From Sabulicella glaciei (lineage in GTDB: Bacteria > Pseudomonadota > Alphaproteobacteria > Acetobacterales > Acetobacteraceae), in the NCBI RefSeq assembly GCF_026183895.1, contig NZ_JAPFQI010000001.1:897510-961509 (forward strand): 64,000 nt of DNA. Reading direction: 5' to 3'. The notes beneath the pieces are model-generated. The model saw only the letters and a list, made by a program, of their open reading frames with translations. It made no database searches and was not told where the DNA came from. Below, in pieces: positions 26,005 to 35,429 of the stretch. Made by a program: the position numbers and the translations under genes. Within the stretch, counting starts at the first letter, position 1; every line of letters begins with the position of its first letter.

Positions 26005-26997
26005 TCAGAAGGCGTAATCGGCGAGGCGGCTGCGGTACCAATCGAGAGAGCGGCGCAGCCCCTCATCCAGCGAAACCCGCGCCTCCCATCCCGTCGCGTC
26101 GCGGAAGGCCTTGTCGTTGGCGGCGTAGGAGCCGATGTCGATCGGAGCGCGGTCGGCGGGGAACTCGCGCGTCGTGAAGCTTCCCTGCCCGTCATTGGCG
26201 GCGATGATGCGCTCGGCCAGTTCCAGCAGCGAGACGGGCGGCGCTCCACCGAGGTTGAAGACCTGCCCGGCGACGCCCGGCCGGTCCGCCTGCTCGGCCG
26301 CGGTCAGGAAGGCATCGGTCACGTCGTCCACGAAGGCTAGGTCGCGAAGCTGCGCCCCGCCCCAAACCTCGAAGGGCTCGCTTTCCAGCAGGCGGCGGAT
26401 CCAGATGCCCAGGAAGGTTTGGCGCGCATCGGCGATGCGCAGGCGCGGGCCGTAGCAATTGGTCAGGCGCAGGGAAACAACCGGACGGCTTAGGACCCGG
26501 TTCTCCAGCATCCAGTACTGCTCGCCGGCCCATTTCGACACGCCATTGGCGTCGGGCGGGTTCACCGGATGCATCTCGTCCACCGGCAGGGCGATGGGAC
26601 GGCCGTAGAACTGGCGCGTCGAGGCATGGACGACGCGCGCCCCAGGCGCCGCCTCGCGCATCACCTGGATGAGACGCACCTGGGCGACGGCGTTGATGGC
26701 GATATCCGCCACCGGGTCGCGCTGCCCGCCCATGTGGCTGGTCTGGGCCGCCATGTTGAACAGCACCTCGGCGCCCTGGCAGAGGGAGTGGAGTTCCGTG
26801 TCGCGGATATCGCCGCGCACCAGCATCACGCCGGCCCCTTCCAGATTGGCCGGGTTGGCGCCCCCCTCGGGCAACATCGCGTCAAGCGCCGTGACCCGCG
26901 CCCCCAGCCCGGCGAGGGCGTGGCACAGATTGGAGCCGAGGAACCCCGCCCCGCCCGTCACCAGCACCCGCTTCCGCTTCCAGAACTCCGAATCCAT
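26005..26997 (-). CDS. NAD-dependent epimerase/dehydratase-family protein with Asn at the catalytic Tyr position
   Basis: An extended SDR of 330 residues. The NAD-binding GGAGFLG is at residues 15-21 and later NLGGAPPVSLLELAERI is the usual C-terminal substrate region. In place of the Tyr-x3-Lys pair the alignment position reads Asn151-Gly-Val-Ser-Lys155 (DANGVSKWAGE), and the Ser/Thr triad segment is HASTRQFYG. Some nucleotide-sugar SDRs in O-antigen pathways carry an N-G-x-x-K version, so this may be a known variant rather than a dead enzyme. Start ATG 26997 is chosen because the upstream frame (to 27186) is not family-like; Met at 27027 is an alternative. It likely makes or modifies the sugar used by the aminotransferase. 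Confidence 0.8.
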   Translation of the reverse strand: MDSEFWKRKRVLVTGGAGFLGSNLCHALAGLGARVTALDAMLPEGGANPANLEGAGVMLVRGDIRDTELHSLCQGAEVLFNMAAQTSHMGGQRDPVADIAINAVAQVRLIQVMREAAPGARVVHASTRQFYGRPIALPVDEMHPVNPPDANGVSKWAGEQYWMLENRVLSRPVVSLRLTNCYGPRLRIADARQTFLGIWIRRLLESEPFEVWGGAQLRDLAFVDDVTDAFLTAAEQADRPGVAGQVFNLGGAPPVSLLELAERIIAANDGQGSFTTREFPADRAPIDIGSYAANDKAFRDATGWEARVSLDEGLRRSLDWYRSRLADYAF

Positions 26998-27080
26998 CCA
27001 GCCCACCCGATCCTGCACCGCCACCATCGCAACCGATTTGCGGCGGAACTGCGCCGCTTCCCTGTCCGCGTTGCGGCGCG

Positions 27081-27431
27081 TCAGCCGGGCAGAGCCGCCA
27101 CCCCCGTGATCTCCACCTTCCAGGATCGGTCCACCAGCGGGGCCTGGATCGTCATCCGCGCCGGCTTGGCCGAGGGGTCGAGCCAAGCGTCCCAGGCGCG
27201 GTTCATCGCAGGGGCATCCCCGATGTCGGCAAGCACCACGGTCACGCTCAGCAGGCGCGACTTGTCCGTGCCGGCCTCGGCGAGAAGCGCGTCGATCTGG
27301 CGCAGCACGTCCGCGGTCTGTGCCTCGGCATCACCGGACGTGTCGTCCGGCACCTGCCCGGCCAGCCAGACCAGCCCGCCATGCACCACCGCGCCGGACA
27401 GGCGCCCTTCTTCAGCCAGCCGACGGATCAT
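27081..27431 (-). CDS. RidA family protein (YjgF/YER057c/UK114)
   Basis: A 116-residue member of the RidA/Rid family, homotrimeric proteins that hydrolyse reactive enamine/imine intermediates. The Rid fold motifs are present: VVHGGLVWLAGQVPDD, ADVLRQIDALLAEAG, and the C-terminal PARMTIQAPLVDRSWKVEITGVA, which usually contains the substrate-binding Arg seen here in PARMT. The start ATG 27431 has a GAGAGGGG ribosome site. It reads in the same direction as the SDR block but is 83 bases upstream of it, and is divergent from the Kelch gene. Rid subfamilies differ in activity, so the precise function is open. Confidence 0.88.
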   Translation of the reverse strand: MIRRLAEEGRLSGAVVHGGLVWLAGQVPDDTSGDAEAQTADVLRQIDALLAEAGTDKSRLLSVTVVLADIGDAPAMNRAWDAWLDPSAKPARMTIQAPLVDRSWKVEITGVAALPG

Positions 27432-27494
27432 GGAATCCCCTCTCGTCCTGCCGCCTGAACCTAGCCGATGGAGAGCCGCCCGCCATCCCGGTCC

Positions 27495-27523
27495 TTGACG
27501 TATCCGGTGCCGCTGTCGAGCAT
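27495..27523 (+). promoter_or_regulatory. Candidate promoter for the Kelch gene
   Basis: A -35-like TTGACG (27495-27500), a 17-base spacer and a -10-like GAGCAT (27518-27523) lie 54 bases before the Kelch start in the divergent ridA/Kelch interval. The -35 is good, the -10 weak (3 of 6). Confidence 0.35.
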
Positions 27524-27548
27524 TGCCGTGGGATATCCAACCGTTCCC

Positions 27549-27562
27549 GGGCTGCGCAGCCC
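27549..27562. promoter_or_regulatory. Perfect 14-base palindrome before the Kelch ribosome site
   Basis: GGGCTGCGCAGCCC is a perfect inverted repeat placed one base before the ribosome site AAGGAG of the Kelch gene (start 27577) and downstream of the candidate -10. It could be an operator or an RNA hairpin that masks translation initiation. No binding protein is implied by sequence. Confidence 0.45.
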
Positions 27563-27576
27563 GAAGGAGCCACGCC

Positions 27577-28704
27577 ATGAACCGCCGCCACCTCCTCGCC
27601 GCCGGGGCCGTGCTGCTGCCCGGTGCCGCGCTGGCCCAGCACCACGGGGCGCAACAAGCCCCGGCGCTGCGGCCGATGACGCCCTCGCCCGAGCCCTTCC
27701 ACAACCTTTTTCAGGGCGGCGCACCGCACCACATCACGCCGGAGCAGGCGGCGCAGCGCGTGACCGACAGCCCCGCCCCCGCCGGCCCGGCCGGCCGCTG
27801 GATCAAGCGCGCCGACATGCCGATCCCGCGCTCCGAGATGGCCTGGGCCACGGCCTGGAATGGCCGCATGCACGTGGTCGGTGGCTATGGCGAAGGTCGG
27901 GTGAACCGCGCCTACCACACGGTCTACGACCCGGCGCGGGACCAGTGGCTCGACGCTGCGCCGTTGCCACGCGGGGCGAACCACGTCGCGGTGGTGGCCG
28001 ATGCCGGGCGTGTCTATGCGCTGGGCGGCTTCATCGAGCAGAATCGCCGCTGCGACGACAAGGCCTTCTTCTACGACGTCGCCCGCGACCGCTGGCAGGA
28101 GATCGCACCATTGCTTCGCCCGCGCGGCGCGGCCGCCGCCACGGTGCTGGACGGCAAGATTCACCTGATTGGCGGCGCGACCGACCCCGCGCCAGAGCGC
28201 GCCTCCATCGCCTGGCACGAGGTCTACGACCCGCAGGCCGACAAGTGGGAGCTGCGCCGGCCCTTGCCAGCGGGCCGCGACCATGTCGGCTGCGTGACTC
28301 ATGACGGCGTGATCCACGTCGTCGGCGGCCGGTTCAACACCTTCCAGTACAACACGGGCATGCACCACGTTTACCTTCCCGCCCGCGACACCTGGGAGGA
28401 GAGGGCGAAGCTGCCCACGGCGCGCTCCGGCCACGGCATGGTGATCCACAAGGGCCGCTTCTACGTGATGGGCGGCGAAGGTGGCATCCTGGAGCGCGGA
28501 CAGGCGCGGGACGCCAAGGTGTTCGGCCAGATGGAAAGCTACGACCCCGCCTCCGACACCTGGCAGAGCCATGCGCCGATGCCGACGCCGCGCCACGCCG
28601 TCGCGGCGGTGGCCATCGGGGACTGGATTTACGTGGCCGGCGGCGGTGCCGTGCTGGGCGGTGCGGTGCAGAGCGCCATCCACGAGGCCTGGACGCTGGG
28701 GTGA
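27577..28704 (+). CDS. Secreted Kelch-repeat protein
   Basis: A 375-residue exported protein. It begins with a twin-arginine-like signal (MNRRHLLAAGAVLLPGAALA) followed by a His/Gln-rich start of the mature chain. From about residue 85 onward there are five to six Kelch repeats, visible as the recurring pattern of a GG pair after hydrophobic strands followed by Tyr-Asp-Pro and Trp (MHVVGGYGEG, VYDPARDQW, YALGGFIEQ, YDPQADKWELR, FYVMGGEGG, YDPASDTW). These form a beta-propeller of the galactose-oxidase/Kelch type, but no copper ligands of galactose oxidase are evident. Function unknown; a periplasmic binding or sialic-acid-mutarotase-like role is possible. Good ribosome site (AAGGAG). Its stop is four bases from the convergent dnaE stop. 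Confidence 0.8.
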   Translation: MNRRHLLAAGAVLLPGAALAQHHGAQQAPALRPMTPSPEPFHNLFQGGAPHHITPEQAAQRVTDSPAPAGPAGRWIKRADMPIPRSEMAWATAWNGRMHVVGGYGEGRVNRAYHTVYDPARDQWLDAAPLPRGANHVAVVADAGRVYALGGFIEQNRRCDDKAFFYDVARDRWQEIAPLLRPRGAAAATVLDGKIHLIGGATDPAPERASIAWHEVYDPQADKWELRRPLPAGRDHVGCVTHDGVIHVVGGRFNTFQYNTGMHHVYLPARDTWEERAKLPTARSGHGMVIHKGRFYVMGGEGGILERGQARDAKVFGQMESYDPASDTWQSHAPMPTPRHAVAAVAIGDWIYVAGGGAVLGGAVQSAIHEAWTLG

Positions 28705-28708
28705 GGCG

Positions 28709-31700
28709 CTAGACCTCCTCCACCTGCGCCACGCCCGGCAGCACCTTCAGGGCCTGCATCATGCGCGGCCCGACATTCCAGCCGCCCGGCAGCGCCACCT
28801 CGACCTCCTGCCCGGGGCCGAGGCGCGGCACGATGGAGACGCGGCCCTTGCCGCGCCCCTCGCGCTCCAGCAGCGCCTTGATGTCGGGCAAGGCGGTCGC
28901 AGCCTCCACGAAGACGCGCATCCCCTGCCCCGCCCCGGCGGCGGCCTTGTCCAGCTTCTCGCAATCGGCGGCGGTCAGGCGCAGCGCGTCGTTCTCGATC
29001 CGCGCATCGGCCGTGACCAGCACGGCCGAGCCCTCCTCCAGCATGTCGCGGCAGCGATTCAGCACCTCGGAGAAGAAGGTCACCTCGTAGCCGCCCGCCT
29101 GGTCGGAGAGCGACACCCACGCCATGCGGCTGCCGGTGCGCGTGTTGCGCTCCTTCCGCCCTGTCACCGTGCCCGCCAGCTTCAGCCGCCCCGTCCCGGC
29201 CCGCGCCTTCTCGGAGATGCGCGCGGAAAGGGTGACGCCGAGGCGCCGCAGCGCCCCGCGATACTCGTCTAGCGGATGGGCCGAAAGGTGGAAGCCCACC
29301 GCCTCCGCCTCGAAGGCCAGCTTGTCCAAGGTGGGCCAGTCGGGCATGTCGGGCAGGCGCAGCATGGGCGGCCCCTGCTCCGCTTCGCCGAACAGCCCGA
29401 TCTGGCTGGAACCCCGCTCCTCCGCGCTGGCCTGGGCGCGGCGAAGCACCGTCTCCGCCCCCGCCACCAGCTTGGCGCGATTGCCTTCCATGCTGTCGAA
29501 GGCGCCGGCCTTGGCGAGGTTCTCCAGCTGCATCTTGTTGAGCAGCTTCGGGTCCACCCGCGCCGCGAAATCCGCAAGGCTGTCAAAAGGCCCGCCCACG
29601 TCGCGCGCCGCCACCAGATCCTTCATCGCCTGCAGCCCGACGCGCTTGATCGCGGCGAGCGCGAAGCGGATGGAGCCATCCTCGATCACGAACTCCGCGC
29701 CGGAGCGGTTGATGTCCGGCGGCAGCACCTTGATGGAAAGCCGCGACGCCTCCTGCATATGGCTCGCCAGCTTCTCGGTCTTGTCCATGTCGAGCGTCAT
29801 GGAGGCCGCGAGGAAGGCAACGGGGTGATGCGCCTTCAGATAGGCTGTGTGGTAGGAAACGAGCGCGTAGGCCGCGGCGTGCGACTTGTTGAATCCGTAA
29901 TTGGCGAACTTCTCCATGAGGTCGAAGACCTCGCCGGCCACCTTCTCGGCAACGCCGTTCTTGCCCGCGCCCTCAACGAAGATGGCGCGCTGCTTCGCCA
30001 TCTCCTCCTTGTTCTTCTTGCCCATGGCGCGACGCAGCAGGTCAGCGCCGCCCAGCGAATAGCCCGCCATGACCTGGGCGATCTGCATCACCTGTTCCTG
30101 GTAGACCATGATGCCGTAGGTCTCGGCCAAGATGTCGTGGATCAGCGGGTGCGGGCTGTCCCACTTCTCACCGTGCTTGCGGGCGCAATAGGCGGGGATG
30201 TTCTCCATCGGCCCCGGCCGGTAGAGCGAGACGGCGGCGATCAGATCCTCGAAGCGGTCGGGCCGCATGGCGCGAAGGCAGTCGCGCATGCCCTGGCCTT
30301 CGAACTGGAAAACCCCCGCCGCGTCGCCCTTCGCCAGCATCTCATAGGTCGCGGCATCGTCGAGCGGCAGCGTGTCGAGTTGGACCTCCACCCCCTGCTC
30401 GCGCAGCAGCTTCACCGCACGGTCGAGCACGGTGAGCGTCTTCAGCCCGAGGAAGTCGAACTTCACCAGCGAAGCCTGCTCGACATGCTTCATCGAGTAC
30501 TGGGTGATGAGCATCTCGCTGCGCGGGTCGCGGTAGATGGCGGTGATGTCGAGCAGCGGCTTGCGCCCGATCACCACGCCCGCCGCGTGAGTGGAGGCGT
30601 TGCGGTACAGGCCCTCCACCTGCAGCGCGATGTCGAGCAAGCGCCCCGTCGCCTCGTCGGTCTCGCGTGCCTCCTGCAGCCGCGGCTCGCCCTCGATAGC
30701 GGCGGCGAGGGGCACGGGGTTGGCCGGGTTATTGGGAATGAGCGAGGCGATGCGGTCCACCTGCCCGTAAGGCATGCCCAGCACGCGCCCCACGTCGCGC
30801 ACCGCGGCCTTGGCCTGCAGCTTGCCGAAGGTGATGATCTGCGCGACGCGGTCGGCACCGTACTCGCGCACCACGTAGCGGATCACCTCGTCGCGCCGGT
30901 CCTGACAGAAATCGATGTCGAAGTCGGGCATCGAGACGCGCTCGGGATTGAGGAAGCGCTCGAAGAGCAGGCCGAAGCGCAGCGGGTCCAGGTCGGTGAT
31001 GGACAGCGCCCAGGCCGCGACGGAGCCCGCGCCCGAGCCGCGCCCCGGACCCACGGGAATGCCCTGCGCCTTGGCCCACTGGATGAAGTCTGCGACAATC
31101 AGGAAGTAGCCCGAGAAGCCCATCTGCTCGATGACGCGCAGCTCGTATTCCAGCCGCTCGGCATGGACCGGCGGCACGGGGTCCGGGGCGAAGCGGAGCG
31201 CCAGCCCCTCGCGCGCCATCTCGGCCACCGTCTCGCCCTCCGTTCGGCCCTCGCGCACCTTCGGGCAGACCGGCAGTTCCGGCTTGCGGGCCGTCTCGAG
31301 CACGGTGCAGAGCTTCGCGATGGCAAGCGTGTTGTCGCAAGCCTCGCCCAGGTCGGCGAATGCGGCGCGCATCGCGTCGGCCGGCTTGAACCAATGCTCG
31401 GGCGAGACGCGGCGCCGCTCGCGCTCGGTGAGCAGGCGCCCCTCGGAAATGCAAAGCAGCGCGTCATGCGCCTCGTGCATCTTCGCCTCCGCGAAGTACA
31501 CGTCGTTCGCGGCCACGATGGGCACGCCCGTCTCGTCGGCCAAGCGCAGCAGCCCGGGCTCCAGCGCCGCCTGGCGCGGCGTGGGGCCGTGGCGCATCAG
31601 TTCCACCGCCACGCGATCCGGGAAGCACTCGCGCAGCGCATCCAGCAGCCAGGAAGCCGCCTCTCGTCGGCCCTCGGCCAGCAGGCGAGAAAGTGGTCCG

Positions 31701-32128
31701 CAATCGCCGCCAGTCAGCAGGAACAGGCCCTTGCCGTGACCACGCAGGTCATCCAGCCCGATGGCGGGGCGGCCCGACGGATCGTCGTCCCGCATCCAGC
31801 CAAGCGAGGACAGCTTCTTGAGGTTCGCCAGCCCTTCGGCATCCATCGCCAGCGCAACCACGCAATCCGCCCCGGCGCGGATCACCTCCTCGCGCGTCTC
31901 GGACACGGCGCGGCGGGAGAGCCAAAGCTGGCAGCCCATGATGGGCTGCACCCCCTTGCCACTCGCGGCCTGGGCGAATTCCAGCGCGCCGAACATGTTG
32001 GCCGTGTCGGTCAACGCCACGGCCGGCATCCCGGCCGCAGCGGCGAGCGCCGGCAGCTTCTCCGCCTTGATCGCCCCCTCGCTCAAGGAATAGGCGGAGT
32101 GGGCGTGGAGATGGATGAAGCCGGCCAT
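28709..32128 (-). CDS. dnaE: DNA polymerase III alpha subunit
   Basis: The replicative polymerase subunit, 1139 residues, close to the 1160 of E. coli. Motifs in order: the PHP domain (FIHLHAHSAYSLSEG near the start), the conserved GPGRGSGAGS, the catalytic PDFDIDFCQDRRDE with metal-binding aspartates, KFDFLGLKTL, the GYSLGGADLLRRAMGKK fingers region, the NKSHAAAYA segment, an HhH domain, and the C-terminal OB fold (KLAGTVTGRKERNTRTG) with tau-binding tail. ATG 32128 fits the family. It is the last gene of the proS-lolC-lolD-dnaE run and follows lolD by 21 bases. It is the replicative DnaE1 type, not the mutagenesis ImuC/DnaE2 type, judging from the PHP residues and the neighbours. Confidence 0.97.
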   Translation of the reverse strand: MAGFIHLHAHSAYSLSEGAIKAEKLPALAAAAGMPAVALTDTANMFGALEFAQAASGKGVQPIMGCQLWLSRRAVSETREEVIRAGADCVVALAMDAEGLANLKKLSSLGWMRDDDPSGRPAIGLDDLRGHGKGLFLLTGGDCGPLSRLLAEGRREAASWLLDALRECFPDRVAVELMRHGPTPRQAALEPGLLRLADETGVPIVAANDVYFAEAKMHEAHDALLCISEGRLLTERERRRVSPEHWFKPADAMRAAFADLGEACDNTLAIAKLCTVLETARKPELPVCPKVREGRTEGETVAEMAREGLALRFAPDPVPPVHAERLEYELRVIEQMGFSGYFLIVADFIQWAKAQGIPVGPGRGSGAGSVAAWALSITDLDPLRFGLLFERFLNPERVSMPDFDIDFCQDRRDEVIRYVVREYGADRVAQIITFGKLQAKAAVRDVGRVLGMPYGQVDRIASLIPNNPANPVPLAAAIEGEPRLQEARETDEATGRLLDIALQVEGLYRNASTHAAGVVIGRKPLLDITAIYRDPRSEMLITQYSMKHVEQASLVKFDFLGLKTLTVLDRAVKLLREQGVEVQLDTLPLDDAATYEMLAKGDAAGVFQFEGQGMRDCLRAMRPDRFEDLIAAVSLYRPGPMENIPAYCARKHGEKWDSPHPLIHDILAETYGIMVYQEQVMQIAQVMAGYSLGGADLLRRAMGKKNKEEMAKQRAIFVEGAGKNGVAEKVAGEVFDLMEKFANYGFNKSHAAAYALVSYHTAYLKAHHPVAFLAASMTLDMDKTEKLASHMQEASRLSIKVLPPDINRSGAEFVIEDGSIRFALAAIKRVGLQAMKDLVAARDVGGPFDSLADFAARVDPKLLNKMQLENLAKAGAFDSMEGNRAKLVAGAETVLRRAQASAEERGSSQIGLFGEAEQGPPMLRLPDMPDWPTLDKLAFEAEAVGFHLSAHPLDEYRGALRRLGVTLSARISEKARAGTGRLKLAGTVTGRKERNTRTGSRMAWVSLSDQAGGYEVTFFSEVLNRCRDMLEEGSAVLVTADARIENDALRLTAADCEKLDKAAAGAGQGMRVFVEAATALPDIKALLEREGRGKGRVSIVPRLGPGQEVEVALPGGWNVGPRMMQALKVLPGVAQVEEV

Positions 32129-32149
32129 CCCGCCAGTATAGGCGATCCG

Positions 32150-32830
32150 TCAGCCGGGAACGAGCACCCCGTTGCGCAGGGTCACCACGCGATCCATGCG
32201 GGAGGCCAACTCGTTGTTGTGGGTCGCGATCAGCGCCGCGAGGCCCCGGTGCCGCGCCTCGTTCAGCAGCTCGGCGAAGACGAGTTCTGCCGTCGCAGCG
32301 TCCAAATTGCCGGTCGGCTCGTCGGCTAGCAAGACGCGCGGCGCATTGGCAAGGGCCCGGGCGATCGCGACGCGCTGCTGCTCGCCGCCCGAAAGCTTGC
32401 CAGGCCGATGGTCGAGCCGCGCGGCAAGCCCGAAGGTGCCGAGCAGATCCTTCGCGCGCTCCGCCGCCTTCGAACGCCCGACGCCAGCCGCCATCTGGGG
32501 CAGCATGACGTTCTCCGCCGCGGTGAATTCGGGCAGCAGGTGGTGGAACTGGTAGACGAAGCCAATGGTGCTGCGGCGGATCTCCGTCCGCGCATCGTCG
32601 CCTAGCGTGCCGGCGGCGCGGCCCTCGACCAGGACCTCGCCGCCATCGGGCCGCTCCAGCAATCCGGCGACGTGCAGGAGGGTAGACTTGCCGGTGCCGG
32701 AGGGAGCGACCAACGCCACCACCTCGCCGGCCTGCAGCGCCATGTCCACGCCGCGAAGCACCTCGAGCGTTCCGGCCTCCGTGCTGTAGCGGCGCGCCAC
32801 GCCGCGCAGTTCGAGCGGCGGGCTACTCAT
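32150..32830 (-). CDS. lolD: Lipoprotein-releasing system ATPase
   Basis: The ABC ATPase that powers LolCDE release of outer-membrane lipoproteins from the inner membrane. 226 residues. Walker A is APSGTGKST (residues 42-50; the first Gly is Ala, as often seen in alphaproteobacterial LolD), the Q-loop lies in [10 protein letters not shown], the signature is [15 protein letters not shown], and Walker B is [15 protein letters not shown] 32830 overlaps the end of lolC by eight bases, so the two are translationally coupled. Upstream in-frame sequence to 32929 belongs to the other frame of lolC. Confidence 0.96.
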   Translation of the reverse strand: MSSPPLELRGVARRYSTEAGTLEVLRGVDMALQAGEVVALVAPSGTGKSTLLHVAGLLERPDGGEVLVEGRAAGTLGDDARTEIRRSTIGFVYQFHHLLPEFTAAENVMLPQMAAGVGRSKAAERAKDLLGTFGLAARLDHRPGKLSGGEQQRVAIARALANAPRVLLADEPTGNLDAATAELVFAELLNEARHRGLAALIATHNNELASRMDRVVTLRNGVLVPG

Positions 32831-34076
32831 TGCGCAGCATCTCCACGGGGTCGGTTCGGGCTGCGCGCCAGCTGGGGTAGATCGTCGCCAGCAGGGCCAG
32901 CGCCAGCGCCAGCGCCACGACCTGCGCAACCTCGGCCCAGTTCAGCACGGCCGGCAGGCGGGTGAGGAAATACACTTCCGGGCTGAACAGCTCCGTGCCC
33001 GAAAGCATCTGAATGAATTGCCGGATGCTCTCGATGTTGAGGCAGAACAGCACCCCCACCGCGAACCCCATCAGCGTGCCGATCGCGCCGATGGAGGCGC
33101 CACAGAGCAGGAAGATCCGCATGATGGCACCGCGGGTCGCTCCCATGGTGCGCAGCACGGCGATGTCCCTTCCCTTGTCCTTCACGAGCATGATCAGGGA
33201 GGAGATGATATTGAAGGCCGCAACGATGATGATTAGCGTCAGGATCAGGAACATCACGTTCCGCTCCACCTGCACCGCGGCGAAGAAGGACGAGTTGGCG
33301 TCCTGCCAGTCCAGGATGCGGATGCCGGATGGCACGGCGGCGCGGATCTCCCGGTTGACGGCCCTCACCCGCGTGGGATCGGCGACGAAGACCTCCACCT
33401 GCGTCGCGGCGTCCGGCCCGGTCTGGAAGTAGGTCTGCGCGGCGGAGAGAGGCAGGAAGACGTAGGAGCTGTCGTACTCGTTCATCCCCACCTCGAACAG
33501 CGCCACGACCCGATAGGCGCGCAGTCGGGGGATGGTGCCGATGACGGTGGCGCGGCCCTGCGGGGAGACGAGGGTCAGGCGGTCACCCACGCTGATGCCC
33601 ATACGAAAGGCGAGGCGCGTGCCGATGGCGATGGCGTCATCCCCGCCGAACTGATCGAGCGAGCCGGCGCGGATGTTGCCAGCGATGATCTCCCGCGCGC
33701 GCAGATCCTCGGGCCGGATGCCGCGCGCGAGGCCGCCGCTCGCTCCGCCGCCCTCGGCGGTCAGCAGAACCTGCCCTTCGACGATGGGCGTCGCGCTCAC
33801 CACGCCGGGCACGCGGCGCACGGCCGCGGCGACCGCGTCGAAGTCGCGCAGATTGCCTCGCTCCGCCGCGAAGACGCCCATGTGGCCGTTCAGACCAAGG
33901 ATGCGGCCCAGCAATTCCTGCCGGAACCCGCCCATCACGCTCATCACGATGATTAGCGTCGCCACCCCCAGCATGATGCCAAGGAAGGAGAAGATCGCGA
34001 TGACCGAAGTGAAGCGGTCGCTCTTGCGCGACAAGAGGTAGCGCTTGGCCACCGTGCGCTCGAATGCGTTGAACAT
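32823..34076 (-). CDS. lolC: Lipoprotein-releasing system transmembrane protein (LolC/LolE family)
   Basis: The membrane partner of LolD, 417 residues: an N-terminal helix ([21 protein letters not shown]), a large periplasmic domain (about 60-260) and three more helices near residues 270-400 ([19 protein letters not shown], the [18 protein letters not shown] region, and the last segment ending [19 protein letters not shown], a conserved FtsX-type ending). Alphaproteobacteria usually have a single LolC/E-type subunit that forms a homodimer; this fits the single gene here. The ribosome site is GAGAGG before ATG 34076, and the gene is 45 bases downstream of proS. Confidence 0.94.
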   Translation of the reverse strand: MFNAFERTVAKRYLLSRKSDRFTSVIAIFSFLGIMLGVATLIIVMSVMGGFRQELLGRILGLNGHMGVFAAERGNLRDFDAVAAAVRRVPGVVSATPIVEGQVLLTAEGGGASGGLARGIRPEDLRAREIIAGNIRAGSLDQFGGDDAIAIGTRLAFRMGISVGDRLTLVSPQGRATVIGTIPRLRAYRVVALFEVGMNEYDSSYVFLPLSAAQTYFQTGPDAATQVEVFVADPTRVRAVNREIRAAVPSGIRILDWQDANSSFFAAVQVERNVMFLILTLIIIVAAFNIISSLIMLVKDKGRDIAVLRTMGATRGAIMRIFLLCGASIGAIGTLMGFAVGVLFCLNIESIRQFIQMLSGTELFSPEVYFLTRLPAVLNWAEVAQVVALALALALLATIYPSWRAARTDPVEMLRNE

Positions 34077-34121
34077 CAGTGCCTCTCGTTGAGCAGCCAG
34101 GCGGCCGCTTCATGCACGAAC

Positions 34122-35429
34122 CTAGCCCTGGATGCGTGCCAGCGCCTCGTCCAGCGAGACTTCCTCGCGCTCGCCCGTCGCGCGGCGCTTCAGCTCCACC
34201 TTGCCGGACGCGGCGCCGCGCGGGCCGATGATGGCCTGCCAAGGGCAGCCCAGCAGGTCCGCATCGGCGAACTTCACCCCGGCACGCTCCGGCCGATCAT
34301 CCAGCAGCGCCTGGTCGGGCATCGCAGCGTGGAGCCTGTCGCACAGCGCATCGGTCGCTGCGTCGCCGGGCTTGAGGTTCAGGATGGAAACGCGCCAGGG
34401 CGCCACCGCGTCTGGCCACTTGATGCCGGCCTCGTCGTGGTTGGCCTCGATCAGCGCGGCGACAAGGCGCGACACGCCGATGCCGTAGGAGCCCATCTCC
34501 GGCACCACCTCGGACCCGTCGGGCCCGGCCACGCGAAGCCCCATGGGCTCGGAATACTTGGTGCCGAAGTAGAAGATGTGGCCGACCTCGATGCCGCGGG
34601 CGCTCACCTGCCGCTCGGCCGGCACTTGGCCCCACGCCGTCTCGTCGTGCTTCTCGTCGGTCGCGGCGTAGCGGCTCGTCCAGAAACCCACGGTTGGCGA
34701 AAGGTCGCCCTCGTAATCCGGCTCCTGCGCGAGCGGGTCGAAGTCGAGCAGCTCGCGATCCAGGAAGACCTGGCTTTCGCCTGTCTCGGCCAGGATGATG
34801 AACTCGTGGCTGAGGTTGCCGCCAATCGGACCCGTGTCGGCCTGCATGGGGATGGCCTTCAGCCCCATGCGCGCGAAGGTCCGCAGATAGGCGACAAACA
34901 TCTGGCGGTATGAGTGCTGCGCGCCCTCCTTGGTCAGGTCGAAGGAATAGGCATCCTTCATCAGGAACTCGCGCCCGCGCATCACGCCGAAACGGGGCCG
35001 AACCTCGTCCCGGAACTTCCACTGGACGTGGTAGAGGTTGCGCGGCAACTCACGGTAGCTGGTGACGTAGCCACGGAAGATGTCGGACACCATCTCTTCG
35101 TTGGTGGGACCGAACAGCATCGGGCGGCCGTGCCGGTCCTCGATGCGCAGCATCTCCTTTCCGTAATCCTCGTAGCGGCCGGAGCGCTGCCACAGCTCAG
35201 CCGACTGGATCGTCGGCATCAGGATTTCCTGCGCCCCCGCGCGATTTTGCTCCTCGCGAACGATGCGGGCGACGTTGTTCAGCACGCGCAGCCCCGCCGG
35301 CAGCCAGGCATAGATGCCGGCGCTCGTCTGACGGATCAGCCCGGCGCGGAGCATCAGGCGGTGGGAGACGATCTGCGCCTCGGCAGGAGTTTCCTTGAGG
35401 GTGGGCAGGAAGGCTTTGGTCAGGCGCAA
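34122..35429 (-). CDS. proS: Prolyl-tRNA synthetase, short form without editing domain
   Basis: A class II synthetase that attaches proline to tRNA-Pro. At 435 residues it is the short alphaproteobacterial/mitochondrial-like form, lacking the ~180-residue INS editing domain of the E. coli enzyme. Motif 1 lies in [18 protein letters not shown], motif 2 in [21 protein letters not shown] and motif 3 in [17 protein letters not shown]. The start is a TTG at 35429 (the family begins MRL-x-x-x-FLPTLKE at this point and no ATG fits), with a GAGGA ribosome site about ten bases before it. It heads the proS-lolC-lolD-dnaE run. Because editing is missing, a separate ProXp-type factor would be expected elsewhere in the genome. 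Confidence 0.96.
   Translation of the reverse strand: MRLTKAFLPTLKETPAEAQIVSHRLMLRAGLIRQTSAGIYAWLPAGLRVLNNVARIVREEQNRAGAQEILMPTIQSAELWQRSGRYEDYGKEMLRIEDRHGRPMLFGPTNEEMVSDIFRGYVTSYRELPRNLYHVQWKFRDEVRPRFGVMRGREFLMKDAYSFDLTKEGAQHSYRQMFVAYLRTFARMGLKAIPMQADTGPIGGNLSHEFIILAETGESQVFLDRELLDFDPLAQEPDYEGDLSPTVGFWTSRYAATDEKHDETAWGQVPAERQVSARGIEVGHIFYFGTKYSEPMGLRVAGPDGSEVVPEMGSYGIGVSRLVAALIEANHDEAGIKWPDAVAPWRVSILNLKPGDAATDALCDRLHAAMPDQALLDDRPERAGVKFADADLLGCPWQAIIGPRGAASGKVELKRRATGEREEVSLDEALARIQG

Noticed and set aside
28709-32128. DnaE2/ImuC error-prone polymerase
   Set aside because: The PHP motif, gene neighbours (lolCD, proS) and length point to the replicative DnaE1; no imuA or imuB is adjacent.
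32880-32925. Tandem GCCAGC repeats in lolC as a repeat element
   Set aside because: They encode an Ala/Leu-rich helix in frame and are explained by codon bias.
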